From Nematostella vectensis (Eukaryota > Cnidaria > Anthozoa > Actiniaria > Edwardsiidae), in the NCBI RefSeq assembly GCF_932526225.1, contig NC_064037.1:8352203-8416202 (forward strand): DNA of 64,000 bases, read 5' to 3'. Shown piece after piece: positions 34,327 through 46,300 of the stretch; positions within the stretch are counted from its first letter, which is position 1; each line of letters starts with the position of its first letter. The position numbers and the translations under genes were made by a program. Under the pieces are notes generated by a model that saw only the letters and a list, made by a program, of their open reading frames with translations, made no database searches and was not told where the DNA came from.

Positions 34327-37300
34327 AATCTCAAGACCACTGGAATGGACTAAACCTGGCTAAACAAACGTATTCGCGATGGGTGAGTTTGTAAATTGTA
34401 TGCAAAGAATGCCGTCAGCAGTTTCTCAGAAATTTTTCAAGCGCGTCTAAACAGGTTTTTCCGGTTTTGAAAATGGCGATAGCGCACAAGTTCTTCATTT
34501 CATGGCGATATAAATAGAGTGCAAACAATATTACTGTGAAACATTAGCAAAAACTTGCACTGTGTTGATTTTAATAGTGTGATCGCTGCTGAACCGTAAT
34601 TACGTGAATGCGTTTATTTGCGTACATTGTAGTTATCGTGCTTTGCGCCATGCACAGGTAGCCCCGGCTCACGGCGAGTGTAGGTTTATTATAGCCTGAG
34701 TATCAGGCGATTTTATTTTTCAAAAGTTGGAGAGGAAAAATAAAAGTACGCCTGACACAAATACTTGACGCGACGCCTGCCGCTCCTTTTTAGGCCGCTG
34801 TCAAAACAGTCGGCTGTCCATTTTCCAATGACTCGCGTGGTGACACAATCAAATGCCCAAATCAATTTATAAACAGCATTTATGTAAAAATAAAACTACA
34901 TTTGTTTTATATGCAAGGGTAATAATTTTAGTAACGACGAACCCCGGTGAAGGTAACTTTATGCTAAATGATTTGAAACGCAAGGATAGTTCACGGCTCA
35001 GGAGACTTTACGATTTAAGTATATGACTGCAGATCCACACATTTCTACAGGATATTGACATCACCAATTTACTACAGGCTCTTTCTTCTAAATAGACAAA
35101 CCTCTGCTTGAACACAAATGCCATTATTTGATAAGCTAACTCGATCAACAACTCGCGGGAAGTACCGCAAACAATCCCAAGCTTTTTTCGTGCTTTTTTT
35201 TATGCCTAAAATATTTGGCGCCTGGCCTGTCTAAAAATTTGATAGCTACTATGATGTCTGTAGTATCAAACAGCTTCTATGACATCAATATTTCCAGCGC
35301 CTTTGGTATAACTAGTAGATCGATCTTCGCTTCGAAAAACGATACCAATGAGAAATAAACACACGCAATGACCTGCCTGGGCAAGACATTTGAACATCAG
35401 AGTATCAGGTGGAATTTTAATTTTTCCGAAGATAATGAGGGGAGTAAAATATATTTTTTAATGTTATAGAATACGATTATCTGATTTTGCTAACGCAAGG
35501 TTAAAAGCAGTTTTGGAGTCCGCCATTACTCAACGAGCAGTCGAGGGGTTAGGGTACTATATAGCTGAACCAATCAGCGGGCCCCATTCAAGTGCCCTTG
35601 GTTTTTTTTACCAATCAGGAGCCATGCCGAAATTCGGCATAAGAACATGCGATTTGAACAGTACTTGTATCAGGCCCTTGTCTTGTTTCTCGCCGGCGCG
35701 ATAGAAACATAGGAGGGCCTGATACTCAGGTTAGGTTTATTACTCAAACGGCAAAACGGGGACGAATAGACGATTAAAAGGTATGGTTGGAAAGATAACT
35801 ATATGTGCTGTGATTCTGCGAGGTTCAATTTGCCGTGCGATTCTGATTTTCAATTCAGAATATTTATTTCAACGAATTTTTTGCTCATACAAACTCTGTA
35901 ATAAACCTACACTCGCCGTGAGCCTGGGCTACCTGTGGGCCATGCAGCGCGAATTAGATCTTTGAAATATTATTATATAAAAACTAAAAAGTATTTCACG
36001 GGTTTGTGACTTTACGGCATCTTAAATTCACGGAACCTGCGGAAACATCTATAAGACGCTAAATTAAAAAATTCCTTAAGTAACTTTAATACTCTAATAC
36101 TCTACTGCACAATTTAATTGCTATTTGTATTGACAGAAATGCCTTGTGTAACTTGGCTTTAACATTGATTCAGATGTCGTGTTCAATAGGTTGTGGAGGA
36201 TTTTGATAAAAATAAGGGCTGAAATACCCCCCCCCCCCCCCCTTCAGGAGGAACAATTTTCCGCTTCCCCCATATTTTCGGTACCACCAAAAAAAAAAGA
36301 AAGAAGGAGGAAAGTATGAAGGCAACAACAAACATCAAAGAAACACAAGCAAAAAAAGTGGAAGGAAGGAATTGGTTGAAAACATTAATTTAGAAAAAGT
36401 GAAGTTATTCAATGTTCATAATGTATGTATATATAGGGTACACCAAAAACTAGAAATTCGACTCTGCCAAATTTTCGTCTTTAGAAGATTTCTAAAGGGC
36501 AGACGAAAATTTGGCAGAGGCGAATTCCAGTTTTTGGTGTATTGTATTCATTCTTCTGGTTCACGAACATGACTATTTGGGCTTTTTGTATTTATGGGTA
36601 TATATAGGGAATATACAGGTTTGCATTGCATAAATTATACATTGCTCAATACCTATCCTGAACTCCTGGATTGTGCATGCCAAATAACTGGCCCAAAACC
36701 AAGACTCGTTGATCCAAGGAGTGGGATTTGACACTTGGTCATATTTTAAAGAAGAGAATTAACACTCAAAGAAATCAGTGCCCCCTCTTTCAAAATCAAT
36801 AAAGTTCAAAATCAGGTTTGTGAAGCAACGAATCAACTAACAGTTTGGTAAAAGTCCATAAACACATTTTAAAAGCTGTCAACTCATCACTTGTATTATA
36901 AGTTTTAATGAAAGTGTGATGTTTCCTGCCACATAGGAGCTCCACTAATATTACTAGAATATGCAATTGTTTTTAAAATACACAACTAAAGAGGACTATT
37001 GATAATTTCCTTATCAGATGAAGACTCAGATGAAGATTGTGATCTCATCCAGCCTAGCTTGATTCAACAGATCAAGAAAATTCTGGACCAGTACCCAGAT
37101 GATGGGCAAATTCTCAAGGTGAGATGTTGGATACACCCTGTCCCCCCTTCCCTTTGTAGAGATGCTAGATACACCCTGTCCCCCCTTCCCTTTGTAGAGA
37201 TGCTGGATACACCCCTGTCCCCCCTTCCCTTTGTAGAGATGCTGGATACACCCTGTCCCCCATTCCCTTTGTAGAGATGCTGGATACACCCCTGTCCCCC

Positions 37301-40300
37301 CTTCCCTTTGTAGAGATGCTGGATACACACCTGTCCCCCCTTCCCTTCAAGAGATGCTGGATACACCCATGTCCCCCCTTCCCTTTGTAGAGATGCTGGA
37401 TACACCCCTGTCCCCCCTTCCCTTTGTAGAGATGCTGGATACACCCATGTCCCCCCTTCCCTTTGTAGAGATGCTGGATACACCCCTGTCCCCCCTTCCC
37501 TTTGTAGAGATGCTAGATACACCCCTGTCCCCCCTTCCCTTTGTAGAGATGCTGGATACACCCCTGTCCCCCCTTCCCTTTGTAGAGATGCTGGATACAC
37601 CCCTGTCCCCCCTTCCCTTTGTAGAGATGCTGGATACACTCCTGTCCCCCCTTCCCTTTGTAGAGATGCTGGATACACTCCTGTCCCCCCTTCCCTTTGT
37701 AGAGATGCTGGATACACCCCTGTCTCCCCTTCTCTTCAAGAGATGCTGGATACACCCCTGTCCCCCCTACCCTTTGTAGAGATGCTGGATACACCCAGTT
37801 CCCCCATTCCCTTTGTAGAGATGCTGGATACACCCCTGTCCCCCCTTTCCTTTGTAGAGATGCTGGATACACCCCTGTCCCCCCTTCCCTTTGTAGAGAT
37901 GCTGGATACACCCTGTCCTCCTTCCCTTCAACAGATGCTGGATACACCCTGTCCCTCTTCCCTTTGTAGAGATGCTGGATACACCCCTGTCCCCCCTTCC
38001 CTTTGTAGAGATGCTGAATACACCCTGTCCCCCCTTCCCTTTGTAGAGATGCTGGATACACCCCTGTCCCCCCTTCCCTTTTTAGAGATGCTGGATACAC
38101 CCTGTCCCCCCTTCCCTTTGTAGAGATGCTGGATACACCCCTGTCCCCCCTTCCCTTTGTAGAGATGCTGGATACACCCCTGTCTCCCCTTCCCTTCAAT
38201 AGATGCTAGATACACCCCTGTCCCCCCTTCCCTTTGTAGAGATGCTGGATACACCCCTGTCTCCCCTTCCCTTCAAGAGATGCTAGATACACCCCTGTCC
38301 CCCCTTCCCTTTGTAGAGATGCTGGATACACCCCTGTCCCCCCTTCCCTTTGTAGAGATGCTGGATACACCCCTGTCTCCCCTTCCCTTCAAGAGATGCT
38401 GGATACACCCCTGTCCCCTCTTCCCTTTGTAGAGATGCTGGATACACCCCTGTCTCCCCTTCCCTTCAAGAGATGCTGGATACACCCCTTTCCCCCCTTC
38501 CCTTTGTAGAGATGCTGGATACACCCCTGTCCCCCCTTCCCTTTGTAGAGATGCTGGATACACCCTGCCCCCCTTCCCTTCAACAGATGCTGGATACACC
38601 CCTGTCCCCCCTTCCCTTTCTAGAGATGCTGGATACACCCCTGTCCCCCCTTCCCTTTGTAGAGATGCTGGATACACCCAGTTCCCCCATTCCCTTTGTA
38701 GAGATGCTGGATACACCCCTGTCCCCCCTTCCCTTTGTAGAGATGCTGGATACACCCATGTCCTTCCTTCCCTTCAAGAGATGCTGGATACACCCTGTCC
38801 CTCTTCCCTTTGTAGAGATGCTGGATACACCCAGTTCCCCCATTCCCTTTGTAGAGATGCTGGATACACCCCTGTCCCCCCTTCCCTTTGTAGAGATGCT
38901 GGATACACCCTGTCCTCCTTCCCTTCAAGAGATGCTGGATACACCCCTGTCTCCTCTTTCCTTTGTAGAGATGCTGGATACACCCCTGTCCCCCCTTCCC
39001 TTCAAGAGATGCTGGATACACCCCTGTCCCCCCTTTCCTTTGTAGAGATGCTGGATACACCCCTGTCCCCCCTTCCCTTTGTAGAGATGCTGGATACACC
39101 CCTGTCCCTCCTTCCCTTTGTAGAGATGCTGGATACACCCTTGCCCCCCTTCCCTTTGTAGAGATGCTGGATACACACATGTCCCCCTTCCCTTCAATAG
39201 ATGCTGGATACACCCCTGTCCCCCCTTCCCTTTGTAGAGATGTTGGATACACCCCTGTCCCCCCTTCCCTTTGTAGAGATGCTGGATACACCCCTGTCCC
39301 TCCTTCCCTTTTTAGAGATGCTGGATACACCCCTGTCACCCGTTCCCTTCAAGAGATGCTGGATACACCCCTGTCCCCCCTTTCCTTTGTAGAGATGCTG
39401 GATACACCCCTGTCACCCCTTCCCTTTGTAGAGATGCTGGATACACCCCTGTCCCACCTTGCATTTGTAGAGATGTTGGATACACCCTGTCCTCCTTCCA
39501 TTTGTAGAGATGCTGGATAAACCCCTGTCCCTCCTTCCCTTTGTAGAGATGCTAGATACACCCCTGTCCCCCCTTTCCTTTGTAGAGATGCTGGATACAC
39601 CCCTGTCTCCCCTTCCCTTCAAGAGATGCTGGATACACCCCTGTCCCCCCTTCCCTTTGTAGAGATGCTGGATACACCCCTGTCCCCCCTTCCCTTTGTA
39701 GAGATGCTGGATACACCCTGCCCCCCTTCCCTTCAACAGATGCTGGATACACCCCTGTCCCCCCTTCCCTTTGTAGAGATGCTAGATACACCCCTGTCCC
39801 CCCATTCCTTTGTAGAGATGCTAGATACACCCTGTCCCCCCTTCCCTTTGTAGAGATGCTGGATACACCCCTGTCCCTCCTTCCCTTTTTAGAGATGCTG
39901 GATACACTCCTGTCACCCGTTCCCTTCAAGAGATGCTGGATACACCCCTGCCCCCCTTGCCTTTGTAGAGATGCTGGATACACCCCTGTCCCCCCTACCC
40001 TTTGTAGAGATGCTGGATACACCCCTGTCTCCCCTTCCCTTTGTAGAGATGCTGGATACACCCCTGTCCCCCCTTCCCTTTGTAGAGATGTTGGATACAC
40101 CCCTGTCCCCCCTTCCCTTTGTAGAGATGCTGGATACACCCCTGTCCCCCCTACCCTTTGTAGAGATGTTGGATACACCCCTGTCCCCCCTTCCCTTCAA
40201 GAGATGCTGCATACGCCCCTGTGCAACCTCAAAGAGATGCTAAATACGCCCCTGTGCCCCCTCAAAGAGATCCTAAATACGCCCCTGTGCCCCCTCAAAG

Positions 40301-43300
40301 ATATTCTAAATACGCCCCTGTGCCCCCTCAAAGAGATGCTAAATACGCCCCTGTGCCCCCTCAAAGAGATGCTAAATACGCCTCTGTGCCCCCTCAAAGA
40401 GATGCTAAATACGCCCCTGTGCCCCCTCAAAGAGATGCTGGATACGCCCCTGTGCCCCCTCAAAGAGATGCTAAATACGCCCCTGTGTCCCCTCAAAGAG
40501 ATGCTGGATACGCCCCTGTGCCCTCTCAAAGAGATGCTGGATACGCCCCTGTGCCCACTCAAAGAGATGCTGGATACGCCCCTGTGCCCCCTCAAAGAGA
40601 TGCTGGATACGCCCCTGTGCCCCCTCAAAGAGATGCTTAATACGCCCCTGTGCCCCCTTAAAGAGATGCTGGATACGCCCCTGTGCCCCCTCAAAGAGAT
40701 GCTGGATACGCCCCTGTGCCCCCTCAAAGAGATGCTGGATACGCCCCTGTGCCCCCTCAAAGAGATGCTGGATACGCCCCTGTGCCCCCCCAAAGAGATG
40801 CTGGTTACGCCCCTGTGCCCCCTCAAAGAGATGCTGGATACACCCCTGTCCCCCCTACCCTTTGTAGAGATGCTGGATACACCCAGTTCCCCCATTCCCT
40901 TTGTAGAGATGCTGGATACACCCCTGTCCCCCCTTTCCTTTGTAGAGATGCTGGATACACCCCTGTCCCCCCTTCCCTTTGTAGAGATGCTGGATACACC
41001 CTGTCCTCCTTCCCTTCAAGAGATGCTGGATACACCCTGTCCCTCTTCCCTTTGTAGAGATGCTGGATACACCCCTGTCCCCCCTTCCCTTTGTAGAGAT
41101 GCTGGATACACCCTGTCCCCCCTTCCCTTTGTAGAGATGCTGGATACACCCCTGTCCCCCCTTCCTTTTGTAGAGATGCTGGATACACCCTGTCCCCCCT
41201 TCCCTTTGTAGAGATGCTGGATACACCCCTGTCCCCCCTTCCCTTTGTAGAGATGCTGGATACACCCCTGTCTCCCCTTCCCTTCAAGAGATTCTAGATA
41301 CACCCCTGTCCCCCCTTCCCTTTGTAGAGATGCTGGATACACCCCTGTCCCCCCTTCCCTTTGTAGAGATGCTGGATACACCCCTGTCTCCCCTTCCCTT
41401 CAAGAGATGCTGGATACACCCCTGTCCCCTCTTCCCTTTGTAGAGATGCTGGATACACCCCTGTCTCCCCTTCCCTTCAAGAGATGCTGGATACACCCCT
41501 TTCCCCCCTTCCCTTTGTAGAGATGCTGGATACACCCCTGTCCCCCCTTCCCTTTGTAGAGATGCTGGATACACCCTGCCCCCCTTCCCTTCAACAGATG
41601 CTGGATACACCCCTGTCCCCCCTTCCCTTTCTAGAGATGCTGGATACACCCCTGTCCCCCCTTCCCTTTGTAGAGATGCTGGATACACCCAGTTCCCCCA
41701 TTCCCTTTGTAGAGATGCTGGATACACCCCTGTCCCCCCTTCCCTTTTTAGAGATGCTGGATACACCCATGTCCCCCCTTCCCTTCAAGAGATGCTGGAT
41801 ACACCCTGTCCCTCTTCCCTTTGTAGAGATGCTGGATACACCCAGTTCCCCCATTCCCTTTGTAGAGATGCTGGATACACCCCTGTCCCCCCTTCCCTTT
41901 GTAGAGATGCTGGATACACCCTGTCCTCCTTCCCTTCAAGAGATGCTGGATACACCCCTGTCTCCTCTTTCCTTTGTAGAGATGCTGGATACACCCCTGT
42001 CCCCCCTTCCCTTTGTAGAGATGCTGGATACACCACTGTCCCCCCTTCCCTTCAAGAGATGCTAGATACACCCTTGTCCCCCCTTCCCTTTGTAGAGATG
42101 CTGGATACACCCATGTCCCCCCTTCCCTTCAAGAGATGCTGGATACACCCCTGTCCCCCCTTCCCTTTGTAGAGATGCTGGATACACCCCTGTCACCCCT
42201 TTCCTTTGTAGAGATGCTGGATACACCCCTGTCCCCCCTTCCCTTTGTAGAGATGCTGGATACACCCCTGTCCCCACTTCCCTTTGTAGAGATGCTAGAT
42301 ACACCCCTGTTCCCCCTTCCCTTCAAGAGATGCTGGATACACCCCTGTCCCCCCTTTCCTTTGTAGAGATGCTGGATACACCCCTGTCCCCCCTTCCCTT
42401 TGTAGAGATGCTGGATACACCCCTGTCCCTCCTTCCCTTTGTAGAGATGCTGGATACACCCTTGCCCCCCTTCCCTTTGTTGAGATGCTGGATACACACA
42501 TGTCCCCCTTCCCTTCAATAGATGCTGGATACACCCCTGTCCCCCCTTCCCTTTGTAGAGATGTTGGATACACCCCTGTCCCCCCTTCCCTTTGTAGAGA
42601 TGCTGGATACACCCCTGTCCCTCCTTCCCTTTTTAGAGATGCTGGATACACCCCTGTCACCCGTTCCCTTCAAGAGATGCTGGATACACCCCTGTCCCCC
42701 CTTTCCTTTGTAGAGATGCTGGATACACCCCTGTCACCCCTTCCCTTTGTAGAGATGCTGGATACACCCCTGTCCCACCTTGCATTTGTAGAGATGTTGG
42801 ATACACCCTGTCCTCCTTCCATTTGTAGAGATGCTGGATAAACCCCTGTCCCCCCTTCCCTTTGTAGAGATGCTAGATACACCCCTGTCCCCCCTTTCCT
42901 TTGTAGAGATGCTGGATACACCCCTGTCTCCCCTTCCCTTCAAGAGATGCTGGATACACCCCTGTCCCCCCTTCCCTTTGTAGAGATGCTGGATACACCC
43001 CTGTCCCCCCTTCCCTTTGTAGAGATGCTGGATACACCCTGCCCCCCTTCCCTTCAACAGATGCTGGATACACCCCTGTCCCCCCTTCCCTTTGTAGAGA
43101 TGCTAGATACACCCCTGTCCCCCCTTTCCTTTGTAGAGATGCTAGATACACCCTGTCCCCCCTTCCCTTTGTAGAGATGCTGGATACACCCCTGTCCCTC
43201 CTTCCCTTTTTAGAGATGCTGGATACACTCCTGTCACCCGTTCCCTTCAAGAGATGCTGGATACACCCCTGCCCCCCTTGCCTTTGTAGAGATGCTGGAT

Positions 43301-46300
43301 ACACCCCTGTCCCCCCTACCCTTTGTAGAGATGCTGGATACACCCCTGTCTCCCCTTCCCTTTGTAGAGATGCTGGATACACCCCTGTCCCCCCTTCCCT
43401 TTGTAGAGATGTTGGATACACCCCTGTCCCCCCTTCCCTTTGTAGAGATGCTGGATACACCCCTGTCCCCCCTACCCTTTGTAGAGATGTTGGATACACC
43501 CCTGTCCCCCCTTCCCTTCAAGAGATGCTGCATACGCCCCTGTGCAACCTCAAAGAGATGCTAAATACGCCCCTGTGCCCCCTCAAAGAGATCCTAAATA
43601 CGCCCCTGTGCCCCCTCAAAGATATTCTAAATACGCCCCTGTGCCCCCTCAAAGAGATGCTAAATACGCCCCTGTGCCCCCTCAAAGAGATGCTAAATAC
43701 GCCTCTGTGCCCCCTCAAAGAGATGCTAAATACGCCCCTGTGCCCCCTCAAAGAGATGCTGGATACGCCCCTGTGCCCCCTCAAAGAGATGCTAAATACG
43801 CCCCTGTGTCCCCTCAAAGAGATGCTGGATACGCCCCTGTGCCCTCTCAAAGAGATGCTGGATACGCCCCTGTGCCCACTCAAAGAGATGCTGGATACGC
43901 CCCTGTGCCCCCTCAAAGAGATGCTGGATACGCCCCTGTGCCCCCTCAAAGAGATGCTTAATACGCCCCTGTGCCCCCTTAAAGAGATGCTGGATACGCC
44001 CCTGTGCCCCCTCAAAGAGATGCTGGATACGCCCCTGTGCCCCCTCAAAGAGATGCTGGATACGCCCCTGTGCCCCCTCAAAGAGATGCTGGATACGCCC
44101 CTGTGCCCCCCCAAAGAGATGCTGGATACGCCCCTGTGCCCCCTCAAAGAGATGCTGGATACACCCCTGTCCCCCCTACCCTTTGTAGAGATGCTGGATA
44201 CACCCAGTTCCCCCATTCCCTTTGTAGAGATGCTGGATACACCCCTGTCCCCCCTTTCCTTTGTAGAGATGCTGGATACACCCCTGTCCCCCCTTCCCTT
44301 TGTAGAGATGCTGGATACACCCTGTCCTCCTTCCCTTCAAGAGATGCTGGATACACCCTGTCCCTCTTCCCTTTGTAGAGATGCTGGATACACCCCTGTC
44401 CCCCCTTCCCTTTGTAGAGATGCTGGATACACCCTGTCCCCCCTTCCCTTTGTAGAGATGCTGGATACACCCCTGTCCCCCCTTCCTTTTGTAGAGATGC
44501 TGGATACACCCTGTCCCCCCTTCCCTTTGTAGAGATGCTGGATACACCCCTGTCCCCCCTTCCCTTTGTAGAGATGCTGGATACACCCCTGTCTCCCCTT
44601 CCCTTCAAGAGATGCTAGATACACCCCTGTCCCCCCTTCCCTTTGTAGAGATGCTGGATACACCCCTGTCCCCCCTTCCCTTTGTAGAGATGCTGGATAC
44701 ACCCCTGTCTCCCCTTCCCTTCAAGAGATGCTGGATACACCCCTGTCCCCTCTTCCCTTTGTAGAGATGCTGGATACACCCCTGTCTCCCCTTCCCTTCA
44801 AGAGATGCTGGATACACCCCTTTCCCCCCTTCCCTTTGTAGAGATGCTGGATACACCCCTGTCCCCCCTTCCCTTTGTAGAGATGCTGGATACACCCTGC
44901 CCCCCTTCCCTTCAACAGATGCTGGATACACCCCTGTCCCCCCTTCCCTTTCTAGAGATGCTGGATACACCCCTGTCCCCCCTTCCCTTTGTAGAGATGC
45001 TGGATACACCCTGCCCCCCTTCCCTTCAACAGATGCTGGATACACCCCTGTCCCCCCTTCCCTTTCTAGAGATGCTGGATACACCCCTGTCCCCCCTTCC
45101 CTTTGTAGAGATGCTGGATACACCCAGTTCCCCCATTCCCTTTGTAGAGATGCTGGATACACCCCTGTCCCCCCTTCCCTTTGTAGAGATGCTGGATACA
45201 CCCATGTCCCCCCTTCCCTTCAAGAGATGCTGGATACACCCTGTCCCTCTTCCCTTTGTAGAGATGCTGGATACACCCAGTTCCCCCATTCCCTTTGTAG
45301 AGATGCTGGATACACCCCTGTCCCCCCTTCCCTTTGTAGAGATGCTGGATACACCCTGTCCTCCTTCCCTTTAAGAGATGCTGGATACACCCCTGTCTCC
45401 TCTTTCCTTTGTAGAGATGCTGGATACACCCCTGTCCCCCCTTCCCTTTGTAGAGATGCTGGATACACCACTGTCCCCCCTTCCCTTCAAGAGATGCTAG
45501 ATACACCCTTGTCCCCCCTTCCCTTTGTAGAGATGCTGGATACACCCATGTCCCCCCTTCCCTTCAAGAGATGCTGGATACACCCCTGTCCCCCCTTCCC
45601 TTTGTAGAGATGCTGGATACACCCCTGTCACCCCTTTCCTTTGTAGAGATGCTGGATACACCCCTGTCCCCCCTTCCCTTTGTAGAGATGCTGGATACAC
45701 CCCTGTCCCCACTTCCCTTTGTAGAGATGCTAGATACACCCCTGTTCCCCCTTCCCTTCAAGAGATGCTGGATACACCCCTGTCCCCCCTTTCCTTTGTA
45801 GAGATGCTGGATACACCCCTGTCCCCCCTTCCCTTTGTAGAGATGCTGGATACACCCCTGTCCCTCCTTCCCTTTGTAGAGATGCTGGATACACCCTTGC
45901 CCCCCTTCCCTTTGTTGAGATGCTGGATACACACATGTCCCCCTTCCCTTCAATAGATGCTGGATACACCCCTGTCCCCCCTTCCCTTTGTAGAGATGTT
46001 GGATACACCCCTGTCCCCCCTTCCCTTTGTAGAGATGCTGGATACACCCCTGTCCCTCCTTCCCTTTTTAGAGATGCTGGATACACCCCTGTCTTCCGTT
46101 CCCTTCAAGAGATGCTGGATACACCCCTGTCCCCCCTTTCCTTTGTAGAGATGCTAGATACACCCTGTCCCCCCTTCCCTTTGTAGAGATGCTGGATACA
46201 CCCCTGTCCCTCCTTCCCTTTTTAGAGATGCTGGATACACCCCTGTCACCCGTTCCCTTCAAGAGATGCTGGATACACCCCTGTCCCCCCTTTCCTTTGT

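Noticed and set aside
39856..44532. Long open frames (for example 451 codons, twice) with LCP/PLS-rich repeat peptides in the minisatellite
   Set aside because: The units are 33, 38 or 39 bp, mostly divisible by three; all frames on both strands stay open and none has protein-like complexity.
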